A DNA stretch of 64,000 nt from Cycas panzhihuaensis (GCA_023213395.1 CM041465.1:222525741-222589740), one strand, 5' to 3'. Positions 20,676-35,723 are shown, numbered from the stretch's first letter. A program made the numbers and translations. The notes: a model not told the origin generated them from the letters alone.

Positions 20676-21097
20676 TCCATGAGGCTTATCTGGCCGCCTT
20701 GTCGCCCAAGCCCCAAGTTGTCTTGCACTTTGCCTTGCGACCTATTCGCACCTTTGAAACCTAACCGCTAATGAGGTTAAACTATGGTGACTACCCATTA
20801 TGCTTACTCTTCTACTTGATTATGCATGTCTTTCTGCATCTTTTGAGGTGGGGGCAGCCCCCTCATCTTTTTCATTTTTCCAGTCGGTTCTTAGATGGCT
20901 CGTAGGCAGCCCCTATGTTGCCTCCACCACTACTTTCGTATCCATGCGTTCCACCATGACACTCACCAGCACCCTTGCCTACTATTATGATCTTGATTGA
21001 TATATCTATATACACACGTGCTACTGACAGTTGTGTTGCTAACATTCGCCATCGCACTAAGCTTCCAAGCAGCAAGGCTCTACTGCCAAGGGGGCAG
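20676..21097 (+). other. 3' untranslated stretch and PPT of element 1
   Basis: About 400 bases without a product. It ends in the purine-rich CCAAGGGGGCAG just before the LTR, the expected polypurine tract for plus-strand priming; element 4 has AAGGGGCAG in the same position on its strand. Confidence 0.6.
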
Positions 21098-23823
21098 TGT
21101 TTCCCAGCTTCCGAGAATGGATACATAATTGCCGACTCAGGTAAGTATAGGTATGCTTCTCACCTTATCATCGCTTTCTTTTGATGAGTGTTTGCTTACA
21201 TGTTTGCATGTTTGTGAGCTTGTAGACGATTTTTGTCTTCGTCTATACCTACTTAGCCTATGATAACTATAGCGGGGGCATATTCCCAGCGAGTGTGGCA
21301 CCCCAGTGGCCATTCCACTTCCTGCATTCTGCCCTCCTCGCTCTAGGATCCACTTGGCTTACACCAGCTCTACCCGTGTGATGACCCGTCATTATTTGGT
21401 TAAGTTGCCACATCGTTTGAATCCTATTTTTGCTCTCCTAGACTTGTTTATTGGCTTGTTTGCCCTTGGGTAAGTGTCTCAGCCCTTTATTAGCCTTTTT
21501 TGTCACTGCCCCACAACTTAGACTGGCTATCCGGGCCAGTTTTTACCTTCGGGTAAATACTGCCACGAATTTCGTGGTACTGCAGCAAATTTCCCGGTAC
21601 CACAAATTTTGCGACGGGATGACTATCCATATTTATTTTTTAAAAATCTGCCATGGCAATTTCACATTTATTACGAAACTGCCATATGTCTCGTGACTTA
21701 ACTTACCTCCAGTTGCATCCTAATTGCTCGCTTTAGGGTTTAGGCTGGGTATTTAAGTCATCATTAACTCATTTTTGGGATCTTTGGTTCATTTTTTGGA
21801 TTGCTCCTCAAGGAAACCACCATGTGCTCTGCTATTCTTTGTTGCTCTACTGCTGCTACAAGACTTGCACCTCTCCTCCAGTGCCCAGCTCTCCTTTGGT
21901 ATGGCTAAGACATCTACCCAGCCCTTCACACGCCTTAGAGAGGGCCCCTTTGGAGAGATCTCAGCGAATTCTTGCTCAGGCAGCCATCAAGCATTCTAAG
22001 TGCAGGTGTTCTTCCTCCAACTCTATTAGCAGGGTCCCAAGCCTGCCATTCCACAGATTTTGGGCTGATTTCTCAGCCCCTCTTCAGTAGCGCTTGACTG
22101 AGGCAAGAGCCTCCCCTCCTCTTCTCAGGTATTCATTGGTTTGAGCTACGTTTCTTATTCAATTGATGCTCTAGTTTGCTTGTTCTCTTACTTGGGGTTT
22201 TGGAGGTTGCTTTCCTTTTGTTTTAGACTATTTTACTCTTGTCATTAATGCCTCTTTGCCTATATTTAGTGCTCAAGGTAGCAGCAAAGAGGGGTTGCAT
22301 AGGGTTTAGGAGAGAGCTAGGTGGATTCCGTACCACCTTCCATGCTCCTTAAGTGGCTCTTAGCCCCCCAAACCTTCCCTCTTGCCCTGTGTTGTCCTTG
22401 GCACTCAAACAAGGGTTTGTTAGGCCTTCCTTAGCCACTAAAATTAGCACTATCACACATTATATCACTAGTTTGAGGGCTTGTGCTTTGATCCGGGCAA
22501 CTCATATAAGCCCCAGCTACTTGCCCTTTGCCAACTCTCTTCCTGGCAACCTTGTTTGCTCTTCATAGCACCCCGGCTCCCTGTAGGTTCTCTTTGGCTC
22601 TTTTTTCAACACTCTTTACCACTGTTTCCAGCCCTCTTTCTCAGCCTTACCCTCACTGCCTCGTGGCTCTTAGGGGAGATTGGGGTTGCTCTTTGTAGGA
22701 GGTGGGCCACTCCGAGGCTTACTGGTTATTTTCCATTTACTTTGGTTGGCCTCCTTTATATATTATCATCATTGTATTGACACTAACATACATGTACTTA
22801 AGTTTATATTCGCTTTACATGTATATGTATTATTAGGATCTTTCCATTGTATGTTAGTGCTCTTTCTTTAGAGAGGAGGGAGATTGTCATTTACTTGTAG
22901 GTATTTAAGAAGCGCAACGGATCCGGTCCTCTTCCTTCCTTTGCAGGTAAAGTGCACCTATTTATGCTTCACTTTTGTACTTCATTTATTGTTAGTACTT
23001 TGTCCCTTTCTTTTTGTTGTTTGGTACTTTAGTACTTTTTTCAGGGAAGGTAAGGGAGCCCCTCATTCTAATCCACCACGGCCCTTCACGCCCGCCGCGC
23101 CTTGTGAAGTAGCTTTAGGTGCCTCTTGGGAGTGCCATCATTACGACATGCTTCCGTTTCGAGTACATGCCCTCGCTCCACTTTATCACCTTTTTCCTTT
23201 TGAGTTCTTTTACATAGTAGTAATTAGCTCACTAGAAATAAAAGGGAAATTAGCCTTGCTCTAATTTATACTTTGTTCACTTTATCATTTGTATTTCCTT
23301 TTGCCATAGGAAAAGGTCTTAGGAAACCTTCCCTCTCACCTTTTCCCCTATTTTTTGCCATGCAAACTTCCCTCCCTCTTTATTGTTTGTTTGGTTAGTT
23401 TGCCTGCACATACTATAACCTCCTTTTGGGTTATTCTCTTTATGTTCCTTCGGATCTCCACTTAGCCGGATAACCAAAGTGACCCCATCCGTAGGCCATC
23501 AACTTGCCTACCCTTCCTGGTTTCCCTTCACCTTAGGGAAACCTTTGAAGGATTCTCTCCTTCCCCTTCCGGCCATCCAAGGGTGGGAGGATCCTTCCCT
23601 TAGGTCAACCCAGGCTAACCCTACGCCTCCTCACCCCTTGTTCGAAGTGAGAGGATCACCCTTTGGTAGCTATATTGCATTTGCAGGTCCTGAACTCGCG
23701 CTCCGGTGCACGGGGCGCCCTGCGTGGTACTTGCCCTACTTATAGGTCCTTTTCTCAATCATATTATCGGCCACTCTTACTGTTCCTATTTAGTTAGGTA
23801 GCTATCCCGTAGACGCGTGTCCA
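21098..23823 (+). repeat. 3' LTR of element 1
   Basis: 2726 bases, TGTTTCCC at the start and GTGTCCA at the end, collinear with 6905-9648. It carries the same candidate TATA box (21750-21757). The right end is followed by CATCC, the target duplication. Confidence 0.9.
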
Positions 23824-23828
23824 CATCC

Positions 23829-25259
23829 CACTCTTGAATGGACAAGCTACATCAAAGTAATTGATAAATTCATCCACAAGCCATTGGCATAAAAAAATAG
23901 AATGTGTAGGCAGGTAATAAAACCACTAGAGGCCATCACCTTTAAGGAATCGTGAAAAGAGTTTCATGAGAATATGGCCATAAGCCCAATAGTCAATGTA
24001 TGCTAAAGAAAAACTACGGATATACTCTGTTGGATCCTACGACGAAGTCCCATTGAATTGGGGACTTCAGGAGGGTGAGGTGGTAAGTTAGTTCTTAACG
24101 CCTTGATAGATAGAGGTGTCGACCTATAGTCCATAAAGGAATGTGCCCTTGACTAGACCATAGGGTCAACGGAACTTGGAAACAAAGGTGGGCAAGGTTG
24201 TCTGAATCCTCCTTAGAGGGCTTGGTTCGAAAGGGGATGTTGTCCTCCCATCATTTAGTAAGAGGACACAAATCCCACATTTAATGAGACATGCATAGGA
24301 GCAGATAGGTGTGATGGACCCATCCATGTTAGGGGGAATGCTCCTTGTTGGAAAGGAGCTTAAGGGAAAAAGCCTTAGGAAGGAGTTGGCCCTCCTTGCA
24401 AAGGTGCGATGTGAGGTTCCATACAGGATGGCATAAATGAGGGGTGAGGGACCGAATTTTGCCTATATGGGCCACTCGTAGGTGGTACGACCCTATAAGG
24501 ATGCAAAGGGTCCATTCCATAAGTAGGTAGGGAGTTCCCTTTACTATACCACCATGGTTGAGTGGTGTAATTAGGAGGCATGTAGAGAGAAGAGTCCCTA
24601 GGTTGGTGTTAGGAGTGTGTGGGGGCAGGCCCCATGTGACTAGAAGTAGAGGGACATACGGGTCCCCTAGGTCTAGTAGGCGATGGATAAATGATGGTGG
24701 GAGAAGGACTAGTCATTTGACTAGATGAGGACATGCTCAACCTGAATTGAGAAGAAGACATGCCCTAAGTGGTCCCCAAGGAATATACACCATAGGGAGA
24801 AGAGAATGAGGTGAGAGGTAGGCTCATCATAGATAAGGAAGCTAAATGAGATGAGCGAGGTGAGGGAGATGTAGAAGAAGGAAGCATAACGCTTCGCAAG
24901 ATGTTCTCGAACCACTTAGGATGTGGTTAGAGACAAGCAGCTTGGAAACATTGGCTTAAGGCTTCTACTACATCAGAGGGCGGGGTATCCACCTGATCAT
25001 AGGAGGTGGAAGGAACCTCATATGAAGTGGATCCCGTAGGACGATCCTCATGGGAATCACCATAGTGGTGGTAAAACTCTAAAGGAGACAAAGGCTCTAC
25101 TTTGCAAGTACAGGAATGGTGAGATTGTGGGTGTTGCTAGTCACCCAGATAATAGATGGGATCTTCACTTCCTTAGGTGGAACCTTGGAAGGAAGTAGAG
25201 AGCTCAATGGAATCAGACACATAAGCATGATATGCCTAATCTGAAAGAGATCCCTCCAT
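23829..25259 (-). pseudogene. Gag N-terminal half of element 2
   Basis: Starts at ATG (25259, minus) with MEGSLSD, homologous to MEGYSSD in elements 1 and 3. Recognisable blocks: DVVEALSQCFQA, NYTTQPWW, YGMDPLHPYRV, SFMDYRSTPLSIKALRTNLP. Frameshifts follow PHPPEVP (element 1 reads RFDGTSSQDP there), and several TAG/TAA codons replace Gln or Trp. The reading breaks at the insertion and resumes at 6899. Confidence 0.78.
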
Positions 25260-25494
25260 GATCGAATCAAGATTCGATATAGGAAGGGAATGATATGAGG
25301 GTTCTTCCAATAGCAGAGGTAGACCTCGTAAGCAATGTGAGAATCGTCGCATGTAAGTTCTGCCTATGTGCTAGAAGAAAATAGAGATAAGGTAGAACAC
25401 ACGTTGGGGGCTACCCAACAAGACCAAAAGGGAAAGCTACCAAGAGGTAGTAGCACCAAAAGGAAGGGAGAAAGACTGATTCCCTTACTAGTAG

Positions 25495-25513
25495 GTCCCT
25501 AGTATGGTCGCCA
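25495..25513 (-). other. Primer-binding site of element 2
   Basis: On minus, TGGCGACCATACTAGGGAC directly inside the 5' LTR. It differs from the family consensus by one transition. Confidence 0.75.
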
Positions 25514-25514
25514 A

Positions 25515-28500
25515 TGGAATCACATCTATGGGATGGTAACTACACTTGGTTAGGATTAGGTTGGTCAACAGAAGGCTCCAGAATAAAAGAGGTAATCTAA
25601 CAAGTGAAGGAATCATCCACACAGGACATCTGTGCGTCAGAACGTAGGTTCAAGACCTACAAATGGCACACAACTTCCCTCTAGATAACTTAGCTTTAGT
25701 TTTAGGGGTAGCACAAGTGAGGGATATCCTCGATTTCCTGAGTAACCTCAAAATGTAGGTCTTCTTGCCCTTAGATGGCCAGAAGGGAAAGAGAAGACCC
25801 AACTAGGAAATAGATCCTCATCGGAGATGAAGGTATGTGAATACGATATGTGTAGGCAAGTGGCACGGGGGATACACGCTTGTAAGGGTGGTGCTGGGTA
25901 ACCACCTCATACATAGGACCAACCCAAAGCAGAAGGTGTCAAGATTATTAAGCTGGTATAGGTGTGATGGGGTTAGAGGAGGATGTACTAGAGGATGAAT
26001 CCTCCTTGAACTAACCCACCTAAAGTGAGTTTAGGGGAGCAAAGAATGATGACGGAAGTAGTTCCCACTATCCTATGTGTGAAGGATTCTACCTTCGATG
26101 TACAATAGTAAAATGGTGTCTAATCGATTATGTATACGAACAAGAGATAAAAGGAAGTACATATATAAAAGATGACGAACATACTTTCTCTTATTTTCTC
26201 TCTAATGTAAACCCTTGCTCTCTTTTTACTTTAAACAAAAAAGAAAGGAAAGGAGATGATGAGGGATACAATCCAATCTAACACAAAATATGTATGCTAA
26301 AGATGCAAAATCTAAAAGGTTGTATGCAATCAAACGAAAAGAGGAAAGGGATATTTCCTATCTTGTGCTCTTTCCTAAAATGCAAGCTAGTGTGCATACA
26401 CAAATGGATGGTACAAATTAGTTCCCTTTTATCTTTACCCTTTATGTTGTTATCGTGCAAACACATAAACTTAAAAGGTAAGATGAGAAAATAACTACGA
26501 AAAGGGAGGTGACGTACCTAGAAAGTTATGCGGTTGAAATGAAGTTACCATCTTGTATTGCACTTACTTCTTAATTTCCTTTTCCCAACACACGGGTAGT
26601 ATAGGGTGATAGCATCGAGGCTTCCTTACCTTCCCTAAATTAAAAGGAAGAAAGCAAAAAAGGTAAAGGAAAAGGAACTATACTAAAAGCTAAAATGACC
26701 AAGGAAAAGGAAAGCAAAGAAATGTACCCAGATTAAAGTGGTTTGTCCTTCTCTATGAATGACGTAGTAACCTGTAATCACAAGGATTCTCTACCCTTTT
26801 CCAAGGGACTACTAGAGTGCTAAACATATATATATATATATATATATATAGCTAAAAGATGCTAAGAATGTTGCAAATAAAATCACTTTGAATCAAGTAA
26901 ACTTCCAACTAAACAACAACTTCCAGTCTCCTTAAAATAAACAATACAAGATAAATGATGCAAATGGTTAGCCTCAGAATGGCTAACCCTCTAATGAGCG
27001 CACCTCCATACTACCTCTAAGCATAGGAAAAAGCAGGTTGGGATAGCCTAATGGCAGCAAATGATGAAGGAAATAAATAGCATGAGGTTTACAAATATCA
27101 TCTATGTTGTAAATGTTGCTATGTGCAGCAATTTGCAACTTTGATCAAGCCAAGACCCAAAGTCGATATATAACACTACTCAGGGTTGGAAAATCTACCC
27201 AATTGAGGCACTCAGGCCTGGAACCAATGCAGTAAGAGGTTGCATACACTGACACCAACGATGGCCTTCTTCTAGGAGCTCCCCAGTAGCCCAAGAAAGG
27301 CATAAGAGGAGGAGAGGACAAGAGGAGAAGGGGGTTGCCCTTGAGGAGTAGGCCTAGTTGGGTGCAAAACTTGCCTTGGCTCCTTTCTCTCACTCTTTGA
27401 GGGCCTCTCTCCACAGCCTTCTTAGAGAAACCAGAAGAAAGCAAGAAGATAATGTAGATAGAAAGGGAGGAACAGAGGGGATGCCTCATGTATGTACTGG
27501 AAAGTTATAAAATGAAAGATATACAAACTGATCCAATCTCTTTTAATGAAGTTTAAAAAGAACAAAATGGAACAAACATGAGGTGGTACCTACTAGGCTA
27601 GATTAGAGATAGGTCTACTTAAGAAGAGGGAAGAAAAGGATAGATCTCTGGTGATTATAGGTGGATCCCTACAAGAGCTATGTAACCTGGAGAGGAGCTT
27701 GCTAAAACTTATTGATAGAGCCTAGAGGTGAGACTTGGAGTGTATCCTTGCTTGGAGAAGCTTGTTGGCGAGCCTGCTACCATGGATCCAAGCTAAAGAG
27801 GGTTGATCTCAGGTTGGAGCATAAGGAACTCAAATGTTGTAGGGCATTCCTATAGAAAACTCCTATGATAGTAGGAGAAGAGAGAATAGTAGGTGGAAGA
27901 AGAGGGGGGAAATGAAGTTCTTTTGGGTTTTATACCTAACCCTAGCTTGAATGGATGATTAGGGTTAGGCTAGGACTTGAGGGATGATTAAGCCACGTGG
28001 CAGTTTCATGAAAAAAAGAAAAATTTGCCATGACAGATTTAAAAAAATGTTTTATGACAGTCGTCCTATGGTAAGCTTTGTATTACCGCGAAGTTTACCA
28101 TGGTACTGCAATATTTGTCACGGTGCAATGATAGAGACAAAAATAGGATAAGAAAGGTGCCTAGGAGCCCTAAATGAGGGTACCCCAGGCCTAGGAGGGG
28201 TTGGCCCTCTATCCAGGTGGCTGGGGATAGTCATATGGAGAGGATGACTTAAACCAGATCGGGTACTGGAGAAGTAGGGTTCCCAGGAAACTAGCAAACG
28301 AGTAGGGATGTACCAATCACACTTAGCAAGGCGCCAAGAGCTGTGATGCAGTGATAAGAGGATGTGAATGGATCACATGGGCTGAATGATACTTGAGACA
28401 ATATAGAGGTGCATGGAAGGGTTGTGGAGTGCCATGGGGATGCATGTCCCACAGATCGTCATAGGCTGAAAGAGTATCAAGCAGTATGATCAAGTAACGG

Positions 28501-28655
28501 ATGCAAGATGATCACTCAAATGTATCAGTCAGCCATACAATAAAAGGATGTTTCAGTTTACCTTTCTATAGAAGTAACAAAGGCAAAGGCTAGAAGCATA
28601 CCTATACTTACCTGTGTCGATTTGCCAAGAACCCATTCCCGGTAGCCGAGAAACA
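25515..28655 (-). repeat. 5' LTR of element 2
   Basis: About 3.14 kb. The minus-strand start TGTTTCTCGGC is homologous to the other LTRs; the end is just before the PBS. A TATAAAA box lies at 27928-27934 (minus). A short (TA)n run at about 26828-26850 is a private expansion. It is more diverged from the element 1 LTRs than those are from each other. Confidence 0.82.
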
Positions 28656-30200
28656 GAACCTTTAAGAAGCAAAATCACTTGTATGTACATAACTTAAAAG
28701 TGCTTAATAATAAAGAGTGGATTAGGAATGACATGTCTAATGATGCCTCATTATGACGAATGTGCCTTCTAGGTAATATTACATTAACATCCTTTTTAAC
28801 ATAACCCTTTCATGTTGATTAAGAGAACAAATCTATATTAACATATCCCCTTCCCTATTACATTAAATGATATGCATCTAACAAGTTATACTAGGTATGC
28901 CTTTATTCTTGAATGATCTATTAATACCCATATAAAGGAATAACCATCTATCAAAATCCATGGGTAATTAGTTATTATATCTACCAGTCTATTAGGAAGC
29001 CCTTTACATACATAGTTTAATATTGTCTATTAAATTAAGAAATCTCCATATTAAATTAGTGAAAGATTAACTTTCAATGAGATAGGACAATAAATGATAA
29101 GTGGACAAGAAATGTGGGCCATTTCTTCAAATGCCATAGTGCTTTAGTAACCTCTTAAAATTACTCAATAGGCATAAGAAATATAGAGATGGAAGTTTTA
29201 AAAAATAGTGGTACCAACAAATATAAGCATCCCCATGGAACCTAAATTTAAACTTCAATTAACACAATAGGTGGATAAACTAAACCCCAATAATTATTGT
29301 ATAAGAACTTGAGTAAAATGCTTATACTACCATAATAACCCAAAGATAACACGTGTCCTCTTTAGATATTTAATTTTATGATATACATAATAATTTAATG
29401 GGAGAATAAGTACCTAATAAATCAATAAACATCTAGCATTTTAAGCATAATCTAATAAATAAGTTATCAATCATAAAAATTGCCTCATTTCATTATGAAG
29501 ATGAAAAGGATTCAAAGCATATGATCATCAACTTAAAAAAGAGCATGGGTTTCAATTGATAGAAAATCACTTTAAATTAGTGAAAAGGGAGCTTAAGAAA
29601 GGCCAACATTTTATTTATTCCTTAAAAGTGTATGATCAATAATGACTTAAAACACTAAGGGGTAGAGCACAAACTACTTTATAATCTAATTTAATTTTGT
29701 AAAACTTTAGAAAAAATAAATTATGGAAAAGAAAATTGGAATTGACCTATACATTTAAATTATTAGCTATTATTAGAGGTCCATGATCAATTTTAGAGAC
29801 CAATGGGCTATTTTTTAAAATGTTTTTTTTACTGATAGAGAGTCTTAACATTGGGTTGGAGAAATTCATTAATATTTAGGGATAGCACTAATACCATGAT
29901 ATTGCGTGGAAAGTATGTAAAAGTAAATGGATAATGAAATGGACCAAACTAAAAATGAAACTAGAATAAGAGGTGAGTGAATGATGAATAAAATAGGCCA
30001 CAAAAGAATAAAATATACACACATATGTTAGAATAACAAATATGGAAGAATGACCAAACTTCATCTTATTCAAAGAATTAAGTACATATTATAATATGTC
30101 TCACCTCAAATGAAGAACCTCTAAAGTTAATCTTTATGTGCTCTCATACATTCTAAGTGGTATATGTATTAAGATAACTATAATATAAAATTATAAATAA
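28656..30200. other. AT-rich spacer, nothing recognised
   Basis: Base composition falls sharply at the edge of element 2. No ORF above about 60 codons and no motif I can name. It probably includes the decayed LTR of the copia remnant just to the right. Confidence 0.5.
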
Positions 30201-30430
30201 TATAAGAGACCATGAAAAAGGTTTAATATTTAATTATATAATTAGATATTACTATCTAACATTCACCCCTACTATCAACAATTACATAATAAAATATCAT
30301 ATCAAAGAATAAATCTTGTTTTCAATTTTTTATTAAAATTAAGTTACTCTAATTATCTTTAATTTTGTTGATCTCCATATGAAGGATACTCTATTTGTTA
30401 GTCCACATAAATAACTAGTCGATGTAGCTT
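30201..30430 (-). pseudogene. Possible Ty1/copia 3' end: RNase H trace, PPT and LTR start
   Basis: On minus, a short frame TSYLCGLTNRVSFIWRSTK aligns loosely with the copia RNase H motif around a Tyr, a Leu and a final Trp-Arg-Ser. It is followed by a purine tract ATAGTAGGGGTGAA (30262-30275) and then TGTTAGATAGTAATATC from 30261, which looks like an LTR start. Each part is weak; the order is what suggests it. Confidence 0.35.
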
Positions 30431-31740
30431 TTAGGTCACTAAGTAGCTCCTTTAGTTATGTATTTAGTCAATGTAATATCAATAACACTCTAGAAACATG
30501 TCATCCTATGTGGCCTCGCTAAATATACTGGAAATAAACATAAAAGTAGTATAAAATACATTATACCTTTAGCCTAATGGGACTATAGTAGCTTCTTCAA
30601 CATCTAATAACTAGAAATATATCATTCATATTAGAAATATAAGTGAATCAAAGTAAAAATAACAAGTGAATCTAGAACCTATTGGTGGTTACAGCGTAAC
30701 ATCTTAGTTTTAAGACTCAAGTTTATACCTATTAATTGTCCTTACCTTATAGGTTAATATTTATATCATTGGCATAACCCCCCATCCTAAGTGAGTTATT
30801 TTATCCATAATTTTCTAAACTATTAACACTTGTGTTTAAGGTTCGAATCTTTAGCAACTTTTCGTTCCAAGTTATTATTCACACTACGTTCCTAGCACTA
30901 TTATTTTAAGATAATATTTATCCATGTTTCTCTTATATAATCCTTATGGTAGTTGTGATTTTTTAGGTCAACATAGTTGCCTTTTGATATTTATTTTCCC
31001 ATGCATTTTTACGATTTAATGCTTAGAGACATATTGACTAAACAACTTAAATTTACCCTCAATTTGACCCCCCTAGATTTGATTTTATGATTTGTTAAAC
31101 TTATGTTTCATTAGAATTTTAATACCATTTAGAAGGAATAGTGCCCTATAGGTTGGTGGTGATGAATCTAACATTGAAATAGAAAAAAAAAAATCCTTGA
31201 ATTATAATAGAAAATAATAACAAAATCATCCTTACCCCTAAAGATGCCAAAAGGAATAATTTCAAGTCAAAATAAATTCATGATTCTAAAGTCTAATAAA
31301 AAAGCTTTTATATAGTTGCTTAGTTTAATTATTTTAATCCTTTTTAATTATATTTAAAGTTGGTACTTTTCTTAGCTTGTATGAATGTAACCTTACTTTA
31401 ATTATTTTTATTATTTTTAATTTCATTTTAAATTAATATTTTCTTCAATTATAAAAATATAACATTATCCAATTATAAATAACTTTTTTAAAGTTAAATA
31501 AATTCAAGCACCAGCTACGCCTTCGTGAATGGTGCATGATGACTATAGCCAACTTGACCATCAAAATAAGCAAATGGCTAGATGAAGTGTGTCACCCAGA
31601 AAGTGTGTTTAATGATGTTTCATTCACTATAACCCTCGTCTAAACTATTATACAAATTAACACCCTCTGAAAAAAAAACAAAGAGGGAACAAAATAAATA
31701 AAAGAGAAAAAAAAAGAAAAATGTGTATCTAGCTTTAAAA
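30431..31740. other. AT-rich spacer, nothing recognised
   Basis: No open frame, repeat or domain that I can support. Confidence 0.5.
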
Positions 31741-33134
<1,394 letters not shown>

Positions 33135-33136
<2 letters not shown>

Positions 33137-33139
33137 CAT
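33135..33139. repeat. Target-site duplication, left of element 5 (TACAT)
   Basis: TACAT directly before TGTTGGGACATA; identical TACAT at 38565-38569 after the last CA. The target lies within the TA array. Confidence 0.8.
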
Positions 33140-33967
33140 TGTTGGGACATATTTTGACACATAGGCCTTGAGGAAGACGGAATACAGTTGTATTGACCAA
33201 AGGAATGCAAGCACGAACCGTGCGGAGGTACGCACGAGGCTAAAGTGAAGAAATCAAAGATTCGTATGACAAAATGCGTGCACGGCAATGCGTATCACGA
33301 CACGCACGAGAGCGAACAGAACCGAACGGAACCAGACGCATGACAAGACGGACCGTGGAGGCCCGAAGTCGCCGATACATCACGGACCTAAAGAGACATT
33401 AGTTAAGTGCATAACTAATGATTAAAGTGAAAGGGTACCTTGGTAACAAAAGGTATGGTTATGACTTTGGGTCATGACCTTTCATCCAAAAGGCATCAAA
33501 GGGACATATTTAATGGTGCTTTGAGGACCATTCCAGATGAGAGCCGAGTGAGTCAATCATATTGTATACTCGAGGGTGAGAGCCAGAGATCAAGGGTACG
33601 CAAAGGCAGATGACAAGACGTATGATGTACCGATTGGAGCATGAGTGCATGATAAGTACCATCCGGTACGCATATGTAACAGAGATCGATGTCACTGAAT
33701 GCTCAGAACGATTCCACCCTGTAAATAAACCGCTGAATTAATAAAAGAAGAGTTATGTGGAAATTGGTGCATTCTTGATGTGTGTAGATGATGTGTCAAG
33801 TATGTATTGAATTGCATCTTTGTGTACCATTCTCGTGAATTATATATGGAATTATATGTGGAATATATGTGTATAACCATGTTGATGTTGTCCTAAAACT
33901 AGACTATAGCTACTGTAACCTTGACAGTGCATTGATTCCACGAAGGGTGTGGAATCTATCACCAACA
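33140..33967 (+). repeat. 5' LTR of element 5
   Basis: 828 bases, from TGTTGGGACATATTTTG to TCACCAACA. It is homologous to 37720-38564, closest in the central part (for example the shared GACCTAAAGAGACATTAG), with small indels elsewhere. The following TTGGTTCTATTGCC may be a degenerate PBS; it fits the common initiator-Met PBS only partly. Confidence 0.85.
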
Positions 33968-34098
33968 TTGGTTCTATTGCCTACGCCCATTGAGGAGGGA
34001 CAGGCCTAGGGTCTCAAAAGAAAAAGAATGTGTAAAGGGCAGAGGACCCCGGCCAGTGATGGCGGGTCAGAACTAAGCCACGGCACAGGGACCTTCCA

Positions 34099-35723
34099 AT
34101 GCCACCTAAAAGGCCTTCAAGGTCGGAAGAGCCCCAGAAGGATACTTCACCTAAGGAAAAGGAGACTAGTAGACAAAGGGCACTGAGATGGTCAAAAGAA
34201 GCAAAACTCAGAAGGGCGAGGAGGTTAAGTTCGCAAAACAACAAGACTAAGGGACAGTCTGTTGAAGGATCTGAGGCAAGTGGAGCCCAGACACCTCAAG
34301 AAGAGGAAATCAATGGCGAATGCATGGTATTGACACCAGCCCCAATCAAAGATGATTTGTTTAGCCCGGAGATTGAAGGGAAGCCATTAGTGGATGAAAA
34401 ACATAAAGAGATCCTAACAGAGGGAAGTATACGGTGGAGGAGGACCCAGAAGGACCTAGGGGACAGCGATAAGAAGGCGGAGGAAGGTCCCTCGGCATAT
34501 TGGGAAAACAAGCTAACAAGACAGCTTTTTGAAGATTCGACGGAAAGGGGATCGGATCAATCTTACATTACGGTAACACCATTAACGATACAAGTTTCAG
34601 GTGTAGTGGAACCAATACACATAAAACTCCATTCAAAAATCCGTTGTTTGGAAAAGATAGTGCAGTAGTTACTCCAGAGGCATCCCCAAAGGACGAAGGA
34701 GGGGAAAGATCACCATCGTGGGGAAAGTTGCAATCTCCCAAAATGGACGATTACAGACTTTGGGAAACTAACATTCAATGATACTTCAGACGCAGCAGAG
34801 CATGTGTATTTGTTTCAGAATCTCATTGATGTTAGAAAAATAACTGACGAAGATGAGATTAAAGCACACTTCAGACATTGAGAGGTGTACCCTTGGCTTG
34901 GTATAAGGAAACGAACAAAATGAGCCATGGGCAAAGATGAAGAAAGCGTTCAAGAGAGATTCCAAAAGTTTCGCGAGAATGAAGCTGTGGAAATCGCATT
35001 CAGAAATCGAGGCGGTAGGGGAATCCGTCCTAACTTACATTAGCGAATGAAGATTATTGCAGCAAGTATGAACAACGAGACGATCACGGATCATAACATG
35101 AAGAATTACTCCGTGAGAGGGCTGAATGAGAAGTTGCGAGCTATGATGCATGCTCATCCGCTAAAATCATTCAAGAATGCCTGGATCCGCATTAGATTTC
35201 GAGATGGAAATGGATGCCCAAGCAGAGGACAAGATTCCTTGTCATAAGATTGCAAGATGAGATCGAGAGTCGAAATGTAATCAAGATAATCGACCCTTCC
35301 GCCGTAGGGGTAGCGTAAGAGGAGTCGAATTAGAGGCCGAGGAAAGAGGTAGCCCGATTGAAAATCAGAAATAACCGGGAGGAAGAAGAGATACCCCAGA
35401 AAAAAGAGCACACTGGAAGGGTAATCAAGTGGTGCCATATTTGTGAGGAAAACTCACATACCACCCGGGAATGTGAGTTGAATTTAAAAAATAGTGCGAC
35501 GCACCAACAGGAGAAGTGGTGCCACATATGCGAGGTTGACACACACACAACCAAGGATTGTTTTTTCAATTCTAGGGGAAAAGCATTCAGAGGTCGAGGT
35601 GGGAAGAGGCAACCCACCTCGAACGATGTATACAACGAGGCGCACGGAACCCTCGAGGAAGAAACAAGATGGGGAGATGCCTCATCCGCCTCTGATTCGA
35701 ATCGGAAATCGAATGCCCAATGA
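34099..35723 (+). pseudogene. gag of element 5, broken
   Basis: ATG 34099 opens a basic N-terminus (MPPKRPSRSEEPQKDTS) for 189 codons. Past a stop, KLTFNDTSDAAEHVYLFQNL near 34760-34830 resembles the start of a retrotransposon-gag domain. Two CCHC knuckles close it: CHICEENSHTTREC (35433-35474) and CHICEVDTHTTKDC (35520-35561), both CX2CX4HX4C with all ligands present. Several stops and frameshifts separate these parts. The two-knuckle CCHC arrangement differs from the single CHHC knuckle of elements 1-3. Confidence 0.75.

Larger units (their letters stand above)
6905..23823 (+). mobile_element. Element 1: full-length decayed Tat-like Ty3/gypsy element
   Basis: A 16.9-kb element: two LTRs (6905-9648 and 21098-23823), PBS, gag-pol in one frame ending at 16493, an antisense gene (19573-17158), a second RNase H ORF (20260-20675) and a PPT. 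It is inserted in the gag of element 2 in opposite orientation. LTRs are clearly diverged: between 8641-8760 and 22821-22940 I count 9 differences in 120 bases, all transitions. Many stops are C-to-T or G-to-A changes relative to element 3. It is not autonomous now. Confidence 0.92.
23824..28655 (-). mobile_element. Element 2, 5' part
   Basis: Minus-strand 5' LTR, PBS, leader and first half of gag of element 2, up to the insertion point of element 1. The first five bases, CATCC, are the right target duplication of element 1. GAACC at 28656-28660 would be the duplication of element 2 itself; its partner is outside the window. Confidence 0.85.

Noticed and set aside
33460-33490. GGTTATGAC...GTCATGACC inverted repeat in the element 5 LTR
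   Set aside because: Present in both LTRs but short and with no evidence of function; could be chance.
34014-34244. 76-codon minus-strand ORF over the gag start of element 5
   Set aside because: Antisense shadow of the basic gag N-terminus; no splice or promoter signals like those in the Tat-like family.
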